Shown in pieces: positions 1 to 8,168 of a DNA stretch of 20,832 nucleotides. This DNA comes from JAFGBN01 sp964394145 (lineage in GTDB: Bacteria > Chloroflexota > Dehalococcoidia > GIF9 > AB-539-J10). The stretch's first letter is position 1. Each line of letters begins with the position of its first letter. Location: NCBI GenBank assembly GCA_964394145.1, contig CAYMVL010000010.1, forward strand, positions 1 to 20,832, in the 5' to 3' direction. The position numbers were made by a program, and so were the translations under genes. The notes below the pieces were generated by a model. It saw nothing but the letters and a program-made list of their open reading frames with translations, was not told the origin of the DNA and did no database searches.

Positions 1-2
1 CA

Positions 3-827
3 GCCAAGAATATCACCGGAGTGGGTAATCCATTTGGTGAAAGCCCGGAGAAGAGAGCAGATTGGGCTAAAGATTTGGGAGTAAAGAGATTCACCCCGGG
101 TACCGACATTCTTTATTTCCCGGGTTGTGTTCCTGCATATGATCCCGATGTCAAAGCGGTGTCTCAAGCCACGGCTACCGTCTTGAAGAAAGCAGGTGTT
201 GATTTTGGCATTCTTGGTAGTGAGGAGAAATGCTGTGGTGAAGCGGTCAGGAAGGCCGGGTATGAAGATACATTTCAAAGTTTAGCTTCCAGCAATATTA
301 AGGCCTTCGCCAGTAACGGTGTTAAGACTGTAGTGGTTTCCTCTGCGCATTGCTTCCACACTTTTAAAAATGAGTATCCAGAATTTGGAGCTGAGTTCGA
401 GGTACTCCATATTGCTCAATATTTGGCCCGACTTATTGACCAGGGGAAATTGAACTTTTCTAAGGAGCTTAAGAAGAAGGTAATCTATTCTGACCCCTGC
501 TATTTGGGACGGCATAATGGCGTATATGATGAGCCAAGAAAAGTGCTGCAGAGTATTCCTGGGTTAGAACTATTAGAGTTTCCTGAGTCTCGCGAAAATG
601 CTCTTTGTTGCGGTGGCGGTGGCGGCAGAATCTGGATGGATACACCTAAGGGAGAAAGGTTCTCCGACATACGAGTGGAACAAGCGCTTGAGGCAGGGGC
701 AGATGTAATAGCTCTGGCTTGTCCTTACTGCTTTCTCAACTACGGAGATAGCGTGCTCAGCATGGACAAGGCAGAAGCAATCGAGGTTAAAGATATCTGC
801 CAGCTTGTTGCTGAAGCGATAGATTGA
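3..827 (+). CDS. HdrB-like (Fe-S)-binding protein, CCG domains, 5'-partial
   Basis: The reading frame is open to the left edge (AKNITG precedes the GTG at 21), so this is the C-terminal part of a longer gene and the GTG is probably internal. Two cysteine-rich CCG modules are visible. The first has FPGC, then EKCCGE, then SAHC. The second has SDPCYLGRHN, then ALCCGGGGG, then CPYC. This arrangement is that of heterodisulfide reductase subunit B and related CCG proteins, which bind unusual [4Fe-4S] centres and pass electrons between ferredoxins, flavoproteins and thiol/disulfide or quinone partners in the cytoplasm. The run GNPFGESPEKRADWAKDLGV just before the first module is typical of the linker after an N-terminal ferredoxin domain, so the full protein is probably an HdrC-HdrB type fusion. 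Its neighbour NrfD converges on it with a gap of 39 bases. The partner and substrate cannot be told from this piece. Confidence 0.88.
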   Translation, partial: AKNITGVGNPFGESPEKRADWAKDLGVKRFTPGTDILYFPGCVPAYDPDVKAVSQATATVLKKAGVDFGILGSEEKCCGEAVRKAGYEDTFQSLASSNIKAFASNGVKTVVVSSAHCFHTFKNEYPEFGAEFEVLHIAQYLARLIDQGKLNFSKELKKKVIYSDPCYLGRHNGVYDEPRKVLQSIPGLELLEFPESRENALCCGGGGGRIWMDTPKGERFSDIRVEQALEAGADVIALACPYCFLNYGDSVLSMDKAEAIEVKDICQLVAEAID

Positions 828-840
828 AGCTGGGCAGCTT
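827..840. terminator. Short hairpin between convergent genes
   Basis: AAGCTG GG CAGCTT is a perfect 6-base inverted repeat that starts on the last base of the HdrB-like stop codon. It has no T-run on either side, so it is at best a weak transcript end shared by this gene and the convergent NrfD gene. Confidence 0.25.
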
Positions 841-866
841 AGAACTCCACCCATGAGCCTCCTTAG

Positions 867-1859
867 CTAACGCTTCTGGAAACTGGAATAGCTAGCTTGC
901 TGAATAGCATTGACTTTATATTCCTCGGGTGGAGCTGGCACAGCCACCCCTCGCACATTAAGAGGAACTCTGGTGCCCCCATAGACAATCACATATCTCA
1001 GCATGAATCCGCCCGCAAGACCAATCACGCTTGATGCTACTGTCAGGCCGAGCATCGCTGCAGGCCCGATACTTGCGTAGCCCTTAACTGCTTCCAATAT
1101 GAAAGGTATTACCAGGGCCACTGTTACCACTCCGACCCAGAATGCAGGGGCCATTTTGCCTCGGGTCAATGCTGTTACAGGGTTCCCCACAGTCCCAAGC
1201 GCCTGCTTGCTCCCGAGGTAAAGGCCGAAGACCATACCTTCAATTATGATGAGGAAGAAATTGAAGCGCGCCAGGCTTGCCACAGTGTCCAGTGTCTGTG
1301 CTTCCAGCGAACCGGCGCCCAGTTCTGATAACGCTAGCCCAAGTACCGGCGCCATTGTGCCTATAGATAGTCCCGAGATAAGAAACAGCACAGGAAGGAA
1401 GACCCCGTTCCATAAGGCTACAGATTTTATCACTCCAAGCAGCATTCCGGTGTATACGAGACAAAGTACCGCAAATATGCACGTGATTATTCCCAAGGTC
1501 AGATGCTCTGCACCTGCTAAACTGCTAGAGGGCCACACCCAGGTAAACGTGTGTACTAGGGCGAGTATGATGAAAACAGTCATGAAAATTGCTCCGCGTG
1601 ACATCCAGGAAGACTGTGGCCTCATGTACACACGGAAGAATTCCCTTTTACGTGCCATGTCGGATATGGTGAGGAGAGCGCCAACAAGTACCACAGGCGC
1701 GGCAAGTGCGATAGCTATCCTGGACATAGCTGTGAATCCCGGAAATATCATATTGAATACGAATCCGATCAAATATGCCCCTGCACCCACACCTACAAGG
1801 AACAGTGTGGTTGCTGTTCTCCATCCCATTACTTTCTGAAAGTCTGGAGCTGTATCCAT
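867..1859 (-). CDS. NrfD/PsrC-family polytopic membrane subunit
   Basis: A 330-residue, strongly hydrophobic protein with about eight membrane segments, beginning around residues 15-37, 46-66 and 90-110. The first contains the glycine-rich stretch FLVGVGAGAYLIG that is typical of NrfD/PsrC (polysulfide reductase membrane anchor). These subunits exchange electrons with menaquinone and anchor an iron-sulfur subunit and a molybdopterin subunit. The start is supported by GAGGAGGTGA nine or so bases upstream of the ATG. The gene sits 27 bases downstream of a decayed ferredoxin-subunit fragment, on the same strand as the intact catalytic and ferredoxin genes further upstream. It is therefore the likely membrane partner of that enzyme, even though the torD gene and the fragment now intervene. 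Whether it is transcribed with 3146-6524 is unclear because about 1.3 kb separates them. Confidence 0.88.
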   Translation of the reverse strand: MDTAPDFQKVMGWRTATTLFLVGVGAGAYLIGFVFNMIFPGFTAMSRIAIALAAPVVLVGALLTISDMARKREFFRVYMRPQSSWMSRGAIFMTVFIILALVHTFTWVWPSSSLAGAEHLTLGIITCIFAVLCLVYTGMLLGVIKSVALWNGVFLPVLFLISGLSIGTMAPVLGLALSELGAGSLEAQTLDTVASLARFNFFLIIIEGMVFGLYLGSKQALGTVGNPVTALTRGKMAPAFWVGVVTVALVIPFILEAVKGYASIGPAAMLGLTVASSVIGLAGGFMLRYVIVYGGTRVPLNVRGVAVPAPPEEYKVNAIQQASYSSFQKR

Positions 1860-1886
1860 TCTGATCTCACCTCCTCAGTCACTGGT

Positions 1887-2129
1887 CTAGTAGTATCTTG
1901 ATTGCCGGGTACCCATTTCTGGATTAAGCACAGAGCCGTCTGTATCTTCAATAAGCCTCGATACCTCGCTGCCGGGATCGCTTAAGTCGCCAAAGGGAAG
2001 TCCATTACCTGTGCAGGACACTACAAGCCAGCGCCATGGCAGGCTGGTACTCCCATCAATTGTTTGTTCAAGTACTGTTACAGTCTCGTGGCTGTTGGGA
2101 TTTATAGCACAACCGTAGCCTTTTGACAA
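1887..2129 (-). pseudogene. Decayed 4Fe-4S ferredoxin subunit fragment (second copy)
   Basis: The 80-codon frame ends in CTGNGLPFGDLSDPGSEVSR and then SVLNPEMG. This matches the C-terminus of the intact ferredoxin subunit at 3146-3754 (CTGNAMFFGDLSDPDSEVSR, then FVLNPEMG). At DNA level 1890-2019 aligns without gaps to 3161-3290, about 78% identical by hand count. All cysteine motifs upstream of the last Cys are gone, so it cannot carry clusters. The N-terminal 38 residues (starting MSKGYGCAIN) are unlike the intact copy but loosely resemble the start of related ferredoxin subunits (compare MSRYGMVVDL), which would fit an internal deletion; this part is a guess. It lies directly upstream of the nrfD gene, where an intact B subunit would be expected in an A-B-C operon. 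Confidence 0.75.
1890..2019 (-). repeat. Direct repeat copy of the ferredoxin-subunit 3' end
   Basis: A 130-base segment repeated in the same orientation at 3161-3290, offset exactly 1,271 bases, with no gaps and roughly 78% identity. The two copies bracket the torD gene and the 41-codon ORF. The divergence is moderate, so this is either an old tandem duplication or the meeting of two related operons, not a recent mobile-element repeat. Confidence 0.75.
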
Positions 2130-2186
2130 GCGGATAAGCCCCTGCGTTGAGAAATGGATGCTTAATCCATGGGAGGTGAAACTATA

Positions 2187-2312
2187 ATGGGTGAAAAATC
2201 GACTCCAAGTATTACCTTCCCCCGTAAGGAAGAGGGTATGTGGTACAATGGGTTGTCGGCGCAGCTAAGGATTTCCATGGAATACTTTCCCAAGTTTTCC
2301 TGGCAACCTTAG
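2187..2312 (+). CDS. Small hypothetical ORF (41 residues) ahead of torD
   Basis: The ATG is preceded by GGGAGGTGA with about ten bases of spacing, a better ribosome binding site than most genes here. It encodes 41 residues beginning MGEKSTPSITFPRKEEG and ending YFPKFSWQP before TAG. It is rich in aromatic and basic residues, with no cysteines and no membrane segment. I do not recognise it. It precedes the torD start by 59 bases on the same strand and could be a small subunit, a leader peptide, or the 5' remnant of a larger gene cut off by the rearrangement that left the ferredoxin fragment just to its left. The strong start and absence of homology that I can name leave all three open. Confidence 0.45.
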   Translation: MGEKSTPSITFPRKEEGMWYNGLSAQLRISMEYFPKFSWQP

Positions 2313-2371
2313 AATTATGTATTAGGGTTTTCATATTTGACATAAATGAAGAGTGACTGTGGGTATTTAAA

Positions 2372-3097
2372 ATGACCGATATACGCAAAGTGCAAGAGTA
2401 TGGTTTGGTAGCGGAGGCACGTAGACAAGTCTATGATCTTCTAGGTGGCCTCTACTTAGAACTACCAAACTCTGAGATGATTCAAAGCATGTTTGGCGCT
2501 CAGTTTGTGCGACGGCTATCTTCAGTCGTTTCTCATTTTGAGGGGGACGAAATTAACAAGGGCCTGACGTTAATCGCCAGTTTTATCGCCACTTTTGAAG
2601 AGCAACCTGCGGAAGAGGTTCTAAAACGAATCTCCATTGATAGGGCCCGTCTACTACGGGGAGTTAGCGAACAACATAGCCCACCACCGCCGTATGAGTC
2701 TATGTACCGGAATGGCAGACTTTACGGCGAATCAAGCATAGAGGTCTCACAAACATACTCCAGGTTAGGAGTCAGTTTACCAAAAATATGGACTGAACCT
2801 CCAGACTATATTGGGATTGAGCTTGATTTCATGCGCCTTATGTGTCAGGGGGAAATGGAAGCCTGGCAGGCGGATAGATTGGATAAAGCTCTGGAATGGC
2901 TTCATGAAGGGGAGAATTTCCTGAAGCAGCACATCTCACAATGGATCCCTAATTTCTGCGAGGAGATGTATAAGAAGGCTGAACTGGACTTCTATAGAGG
3001 TGTAGCCCTCTTGACCAGCGGTTTTATAGCCTATGACGCCTCTATGGCAGAGCGACAGCTCGGGGCAATAAAGGCAGAGTCTGGCGGCGTAGGGTGA
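2372..3097 (+). CDS. TorD-family molybdoenzyme maturation chaperone
   Basis: The 241-residue product has the all-helical TorD/DmsD/NarJ-type profile and the family signature around residues 95-110, EQHSPPPPYESMYRNGRLYG. A second recognisable stretch is PDYIGIELDFMRLMCQGE around residues 147-165. Proteins of this family bind the apo catalytic subunit of DMSO-reductase-family enzymes and hold it for molybdopterin insertion, and for Tat proofreading where a Tat signal exists. The obvious client is the catalytic subunit at 3768-6524, encoded convergently nearby; the enzyme at 15354-17459 is a second possibility. No clear Shine-Dalgarno precedes the ATG. The gene is oriented opposite to the enzyme genes and sits between two copies of the ferredoxin-subunit 3' end. 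Confidence 0.85.
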   Translation: MTDIRKVQEYGLVAEARRQVYDLLGGLYLELPNSEMIQSMFGAQFVRRLSSVVSHFEGDEINKGLTLIASFIATFEEQPAEEVLKRISIDRARLLRGVSEQHSPPPPYESMYRNGRLYGESSIEVSQTYSRLGVSLPKIWTEPPDYIGIELDFMRLMCQGEMEAWQADRLDKALEWLHEGENFLKQHISQWIPNFCEEMYKKAELDFYRGVALLTSGFIAYDASMAERQLGAIKAESGGVG

Positions 3098-3145
3098 TGC
3101 GCCACATGCCGGCACGTTTAATACTGCTCTCGGTTCGCGCTTGTT

Positions 3146-3754
3146 TCAATCGCTGGGCAAGTAGTATATTGATGGCTCTGCGCCCATTTCCGGATTAAGC
3201 ACGAAGCCCTCTCTCTGTTTGATAAGCCTCGATACCTCGCTGTCAGGATCGCTTAAGTCACCGAAGAACATTGCATTGCCCGTGCAGGATGTCACACAGG
3301 CTGGCTGTAGCCCTTGCTCCACCCTGTCTACACAGAAGTCACACTTCTCCACCGTCCCGATCTTATGCTTCCGGGAACCTATCTCTTCGTACGGAGTCAC
3401 ATAGCCCGGGTAATAGTTGCTCTCCTTCTCGTATAAATAGATACAGGCGTAGGGACAGGCTATCATGCAATATCGGCACCCCGTACATTTGTCATTGTCC
3501 ACCACTACTATGCCATCGTCACGTCTTGTAATGGCTCCCGTCGGGCAGACCCTGACACACTCTGCGTCCCTGCATTGCATGCAGGCTGTAGGAAGAAAGT
3601 TGAGCCTGCTATTCGGATACTTACCGGTCTCATATTTCAGCACGCGGCTCCAGAGTATTCCCCTTGGCGCAGCGCTTATAGCTTTGCAGGCTATGGTGCA
3701 CGTATCACATCCTTCGCACCTTTTCAGGTCTACTACCATACCGTATCTGGACAT
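3146..3754 (-). CDS. 4Fe-4S ferredoxin electron-transfer subunit of a molybdoenzyme (PsrB/DmsB type)
   Basis: A 202-residue protein with sixteen cysteines placed for four [4Fe-4S] clusters: C13/16/19/23, C58/61/66/70, C90/93/96/100 and C138/141/153/157. The motifs CEGCDTCTIAC, CMQCRDAECVRVC and CTGCRYCMIAC are those of the DmsB/PsrB/NrfC family. It would carry electrons between the catalytic subunit and the NrfD-type membrane subunit. There is no Tat or Sec signal. The start is supported by AAGGTGAGCAA before the ATG, and the gene begins 13 bases after the catalytic subunit's stop, so the two are almost certainly co-transcribed and translationally linked. Its 3' end is duplicated at 1890-2019. 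Confidence 0.93.
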   Translation of the reverse strand: MSRYGMVVDLKRCEGCDTCTIACKAISAAPRGILWSRVLKYETGKYPNSRLNFLPTACMQCRDAECVRVCPTGAITRRDDGIVVVDNDKCTGCRYCMIACPYACIYLYEKESNYYPGYVTPYEEIGSRKHKIGTVEKCDFCVDRVEQGLQPACVTSCTGNAMFFGDLSDPDSEVSRLIKQREGFVLNPEMGAEPSIYYLPSD

Positions 3755-3767
3755 TTGCTCACCTTCT

Positions 3768-6524
3768 TTATCTTGCTTTGTACACTTTGACCCTTGGGCT
3801 TATGGTGACCGACCCGCTTACGGGATCGATGCCGATGTCTTCTCGACCTGTCACGAGCACATTGTAATAAGTACCTCTCTTTGAATCCGGGCTCATCATC
3901 GTCGTGCTTGCGCCGTAGTTAGCTGGTACACCTAGCACCTCCGGATGGATAAGCTCAGTCAACTTAAGCTTTCCCAGTGTTCTTCCGTGCTGAGACGCTA
4001 TAAAGACCTCGTCCCCATCTTTAAGGCCCTTCTTTTTTGCCGTCTCGGCGTTTATCCAAACATACATTTCATAGGGGTCTGCTTCACGTAACTCGGCCAG
4101 CCATGCGTTCTGCTGTGTGTCGCCGGTGCCAAATTGCATTAAGGGAGTCTTCCAGTTGCAAACATACATGTCATACTCGGCTGGCGCTGTATACTCCGGT
4201 GGTGGTACCCAGTACGGGATAGCCTCATAATACTTGAAGTAATCCTCCTGGTCCTCCCAGTTCGGAAGCTTGATATTATGCTTCTTCAGGTTTCCTCTCA
4301 TTCTATCGCCAGATGCCTTAAGACGGTCGAAGTATATAGGATGCCTGGTTTTGTTATCCGGCCAGTAGTAGTAGTTATAGCCAAGCTTGCCCGGGGTATC
4401 GAATCTGTACAACACGCCGTGTTCCAGCAGGTAATCGAAGCTGTATTCATCACCGAATAGCTGCTTGATTCTCCTGTCTATCATATCGTCTATAGTGTAC
4501 TTCTTGTCCAATTCAAGCGCGTGTTCGCCTTCGAGTTTGAATGCCAGATTCACTAAGTCGTTGATACCACCTTTACCTGTAAGAAAGCCGACTCGATCAG
4601 CTATCTCTATCAGTACATCGCTCATGCGCCTGGTATTAAATATTGGCTTTACCGCATTTCGCCCCAGAGCTAGATTAAGCCCTCGGACACTGTCATCGAT
4701 GTTCTGGTGGGTTACATAGTAGAATCTGGCGTACTGCCGCTCCAGAAAGTGATGATCGGGGAATACAATGTCTGACATCATGGTTACTTCGTCGAAGTTG
4801 ATGGCGAAAGTAGCCAAGAATGGTATCTTCCTGAAACCCTCTATCATTATATCCCTGTCCATTTGAGCGCGTATGGAGTTAGCACCGCAGTTCAGCATTG
4901 CCTCGAGATTATAGGGGAGGTAATATTTCTTGGGGTCAATTAACACCCGCGCTACCACCTGAGGTGCGGCGTGGCAGTGAGGGTAAAATTCACTCATCGC
5001 CAAGTGATCAGGCGGGAACTTGAAAGGAACCCCTATTGCCTCCATGATGGGTTTGACCACTCCATCCTCATCAGGCTCAAGCGTTCCAGCGCATGGTCCT
5101 GGGTTACGGTTTCCAGTCGCCCCACCAGGCACTTCCATCGCTCCGACAAGCATGTTGATTATCTTCCCAGCCAGGTCAAAGTATGTGCCGCCTTTCTGCG
5201 ACACAGAGCCACGACCTGAGCCAGCAAACTGTGCCGGGCGTAATGGGAACTTAAAGCCATCTATTTCTATAGTGCTGCCTATCTGTGCGTGCTCAACAAA
5301 CTCCTGAGTCACTTCCCGGATTGTAGAGGCTGGTATGGTGGTAATCTCCTCCGCCCAATCAGGAGTGTATTCCTTCATGCGCTCCTTTATCAGATGCAGA
5401 GCGGGATTTGCTTTGATATCTCCTACCTGGTACTCTCCCTCGAGCGCGTAGTCCTTGATCGAAGTGTCATCAAATGTCTTAGCCCTGTTATCGACCGGAT
5501 CCCATATCAGCGGCTTACTCGAAGCTTGGTCCCTGACGTAGTAACCATCGGGGCCAATGAGGTAGGAGCCTGTGGTGCGCTTCTTCACAAACCATTCGTC
5601 ATACTTCTTCAGTTCGTAGAATATTACGTGTATCATCGCCAGGGCGAAAGCCGTCTCGGTGCCGGGCCTTATTGGCAGCCACCGGTAGGCTTTAGCAGCC
5701 TCGGGAGAAAAGCGCGGGTCGACTGTCACGAGTTTCATTCCACGGCCTATCGCATCGAGTACCCGCTTGGTCCCGTGGCACGTAGCTACATTCGGGCCTG
5801 TAGTTCTGCCAGTTGCGATCAGGTAGTTGCAGTGTTCCAGGTCGCTAATATATTCAGGCATGTGCCCATGAGTGACATTGGTAGCGTAGTGGATAGCGCA
5901 GAGGTTACGGCCAAACAACTCATTTGGTGTTCCAAAGGCTCTGGCGAAGATTAGGAATCCATGAGTGTAACCCACACTCTTATCTATCTCCTTGGAGGTG
6001 ATAAGCAACTCTTCAGGTTCGCCCCAACCTTCCCATACAGCAAACTTCCTCGGGTCATCCTCTCTTATCTTCTTAAGTCGCTCCGATACGGTGCTTATAG
6101 CTTCCTCCCAGCTTATCTCTACCCAACCGGGGTCAATATCGGGGCCTTTGTCAGGATTGGTTCGTTTTAGGGGTGTCTTTACGCGATAGGGGTTATACAG
6201 TCCCATGATTGATGCTATTGCCCTGGGACAGACTGTTCCTTTGTTCGTGGGACTATCGGGGTTGCCTTCGATGTTTGTCACCACGCCATTCTCAAGGTAG
6301 ACCTTCGTGCCGCAGTCAGCCTGCATGCAGCCCTGGCAGTAGCCATAAATCCATTCCTTCTGTTGGGCGCCTCTGGGTGGCATAGGAGAGCCCCAGCTTA
6401 GAGTGGTCTTCCTCCTAATATCCAGGCTCTCACTGAGAGAGGCCAACTCCTGGATATTTAATGAGTTCTCTCCACTCTTGGAAGCAGTTACTGTTTTGTC
6501 ATTCTTATCTTGCTTATTTAGCAT
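3768..6524 (-). CDS. Molybdopterin-dependent oxidoreductase catalytic subunit (DMSO reductase family)
   Basis: At 918 residues this has the full DMSO-reductase-family layout. An N-terminal [4Fe-4S] motif uses C63, C66, C71 and C99 (IYGYCQGCMQADCGTKV, then GTVCPRA). Molybdopterin-binding domains follow, with the dinucleotide-binding domain near residues 800-918. C209 in GRNLCAIHYATNVTHG is at the position of the usual Mo ligand, which suggests a Cys-ligated enzyme of the polysulfide/thiosulfate/arsenate reductase kind, but the substrate cannot be assigned. Cysteine spacing is C-x2-C-x4-C, one residue longer in the second gap than the common x2-x3. I see no Tat signal: residues 1-55 are polar, and the RR at 37-38 is not followed by a hydrophobic core, so it may act on the cytoplasmic side. 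The start has GGGAGAGACAA before the ATG. It is the first gene of an A-B unit with the ferredoxin subunit. Confidence 0.92.
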   Translation of the reverse strand: MLNKQDKNDKTVTASKSGENSLNIQELASLSESLDIRRKTTLSWGSPMPPRGAQQKEWIYGYCQGCMQADCGTKVYLENGVVTNIEGNPDSPTNKGTVCPRAIASIMGLYNPYRVKTPLKRTNPDKGPDIDPGWVEISWEEAISTVSERLKKIREDDPRKFAVWEGWGEPEELLITSKEIDKSVGYTHGFLIFARAFGTPNELFGRNLCAIHYATNVTHGHMPEYISDLEHCNYLIATGRTTGPNVATCHGTKRVLDAIGRGMKLVTVDPRFSPEAAKAYRWLPIRPGTETAFALAMIHVIFYELKKYDEWFVKKRTTGSYLIGPDGYYVRDQASSKPLIWDPVDNRAKTFDDTSIKDYALEGEYQVGDIKANPALHLIKERMKEYTPDWAEEITTIPASTIREVTQEFVEHAQIGSTIEIDGFKFPLRPAQFAGSGRGSVSQKGGTYFDLAGKIINMLVGAMEVPGGATGNRNPGPCAGTLEPDEDGVVKPIMEAIGVPFKFPPDHLAMSEFYPHCHAAPQVVARVLIDPKKYYLPYNLEAMLNCGANSIRAQMDRDIMIEGFRKIPFLATFAINFDEVTMMSDIVFPDHHFLERQYARFYYVTHQNIDDSVRGLNLALGRNAVKPIFNTRRMSDVLIEIADRVGFLTGKGGINDLVNLAFKLEGEHALELDKKYTIDDMIDRRIKQLFGDEYSFDYLLEHGVLYRFDTPGKLGYNYYYWPDNKTRHPIYFDRLKASGDRMRGNLKKHNIKLPNWEDQEDYFKYYEAIPYWVPPPEYTAPAEYDMYVCNWKTPLMQFGTGDTQQNAWLAELREADPYEMYVWINAETAKKKGLKDGDEVFIASQHGRTLGKLKLTELIHPEVLGVPANYGASTTMMSPDSKRGTYYNVLVTGREDIGIDPVSGSVTISPRVKVYKAR

Positions 6525-6714
6525 TTGTCTCTCCCGTCAATACTTCTCGTCATCATTATTCTAATGTATTTACCACACCGAGGACTACTATCCGGATAAC
6601 TGCCTCCCTTTTACATTTTACTTGGGACGGCAGAGTTCAATGCTTGATAAAGGACTACAACGGAACGATCTTTCCATCTGCTTGCTCGCTGTCTTTGTCT
6701 CTCAAATTAGCTCC

Positions 6715-7782
6715 TTATTTTGGGAAATTGAACTCGTCTGAATAATAGCGCCAGGTCTTGTGCTTATATCTATCCAGTGGTAGGGGCTCTAATCGCAGCT
6801 TTATCTGCCCATCTTTCTGAGTAATCATGATCCACTTCAGCCAGTTCTCATCATCGCGATTCGGGTAGTCCTCTCTGTAATGAGAGGCACGCGTCTCAGT
6901 TCTCATTAGAGATGCTCTCAACACCAGCTCTGCGATTAGTGTCATGCTTCGCACCCCGTTCAATTTTGCGAGTTCATGGGAGTCTCGTACCCCCATGCGC
7001 GGGAGCAAATCATCCCGTATGCTTTCTACTTTGCTCAGAGCGTCTCTCAGATTCGCCCCGGTTTTCAGTAGAAGGACAGGGAAGAAGGCCTTTTGCAGGG
7101 CCACCAGCACTTCTTCAGGTGCAATGCCTTCCCTTCCCAGAGGGGCATAAACGGCTTCCTTGAGTTCCTTAATCTCCTTCGCGTTGCTTGGGGCTAAATC
7201 ATTTGCGTTTGCGTAATCTGACGCGCTTTTGCCTGCCCAGCGGCCAAACGCTGCAGTCTTACACAGACTCCAGCCGCCAAAGTAAATTCCAGGATCCATG
7301 TTCCTTAGGACGCCGGCTACAAATAGCCCTGGTACCAGGGTGCGCATTTCCAGGTCACTGTGTACCCCGGATGCTTCCCATGGCGTTGCCGTCCACTCCT
7401 GCCTCTCCTCGAAGGGCCTGATACCAGCTTCCAGAAGCCTGTCATACTGCAATTTAGTCCAACCAACCTCAGGCGTCATTATCCTCTTGTTTTCAGGCGT
7501 CAAAGCACTGCAGTCGAGGTAGAATGGGCCTCTGCCTGCTCTGGTCTCCATAGCCATTGCTCTTGCGATGTAGTTATAATCGCAGTTACTCTTTAGGCTG
7601 GGCGAGTACCTGTCCAAAAAATGCTCACCTGCTTCATTTACAAACTCTGCGCCAAGAGGCAACAGGTACGTAACCCCCTCCCAGCGAAATTCTCTAGGGA
7701 TGATCCATATCCTCATGAATTCCAGGTTCTTTAATTCCCCGCCTGCTCTAAATACCATGTCCAATCCGCCATGGTGAGCCAT
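6715..7782 (-). pseudogene. C-terminal half of a fumarate reductase/AprA-like flavoprotein (5' truncated)
   Basis: The frame reads as the C-terminal part of an FAD-dependent fumarate reductase/succinate dehydrogenase/adenylylsulfate reductase-like protein. GLDMVFRAGGELKNLEFMR corresponds to the family's 'G-D-G-x-x-M-x-x-R-A-G-A-E-L-x-x-M-E-F' region. It is followed by the capping region, PGLFVAGVLRNMDPGIYFGG, and the helical C-domain containing HYREDYPNRDDENWL. The N-terminal FAD-binding Rossmann part (roughly 200 residues, including the GxGxxG motif) is absent. Sequence similarity to the family seems to begin only a few codons after the nominal ATG, at about 7770. Upstream DNA instead encodes a TRAP lipoprotein in another frame. 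The ATG lacks a Shine-Dalgarno, so this is most likely a dead fragment left by a deletion or rearrangement. Confidence 0.8.
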
Positions 7783-8132
7783 CCTACATCAGCGACACCA
7801 CCTTGCAGAGCTTCAATCATCTCCATTGATTTGGCCAGGGTCTGTGCCGGATACATGGTCATTTTGACCCTGCCGTTGGTTGCTTCTTCAACCTGCTTTG
7901 CCCACGGGTCAATGAACTTCACGGTGGTACTGCCTTGCGGTGGGTTGTGATGCGCAAACCTGAGCTCGATAACTTCCGGCTCAGGCGCTGGCGTTGGAGC
8001 TGGAGAAGGCGCTGGAGCTGGCGCAGGTGTCGGCGTCGGACTCGGAGCCGGTGCTGGCTGGGCACATCCTAGAATAACCAAGCTTGCAATAACTGCTACT
8101 CCCAGAACCAATGTAACTAACTTGTGCTTCAT
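7731..8132 (-). pseudogene. dctP: N-terminal fragment of a TRAP substrate-binding lipoprotein (DctP)
   Basis: The start MKHKLVTLVLG is chosen because AGGAAGAGCAA precedes this ATG; an in-frame ATG 36 bases upstream lacks such a site. It has a signal peptide with a lipobox (VILGC), then a Pro/Ala/Ser/Thr linker of about 28 residues, then the beginning of a periplasmic binding protein: ELRFAHHNPPQGSTT, WAKQVEEATNGRVKMTMYPA and EMIEALQGGVADVGW. These are hallmark DctP segments. A DctP is about 330-370 residues, but here homology stops after about 115 residues and the frame ends in a TAA inside flavoprotein-derived sequence. The promoter and ribosome binding site may still work, giving a useless short lipoprotein. 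Confidence 0.85.
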
Positions 8133-8168
8133 TTGCTCTTCCTTTCTTTGGATTTCATCAGATTTCAT

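Noticed and set aside
1246..1839. Long plus-strand open frame (197 codons) opposite the NrfD gene
   Set aside because: It is antisense to an intact, recognisable membrane protein, has a composition typical of a shadow frame, and has no ribosome binding site or family likeness.
2337..2371. TTGACA followed by TATTTA ahead of torD as a promoter
   Set aside because: The spacer is 21 bases and the putative -10 ends two bases before the start codon, so neither a normal nor a leaderless promoter fits well.
5289..5954. 221-codon plus-strand open frame inside the molybdoenzyme gene
   Set aside because: It is fully antisense to a well-supported catalytic subunit and shows no recognisable domain.
7985..8060. 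Repetitive GC-rich tract resembling a minisatellite
   Set aside because: It encodes the Pro/Ala/Ser/Thr linker behind the lipobox of the DctP fragment, which is common in such lipoproteins.
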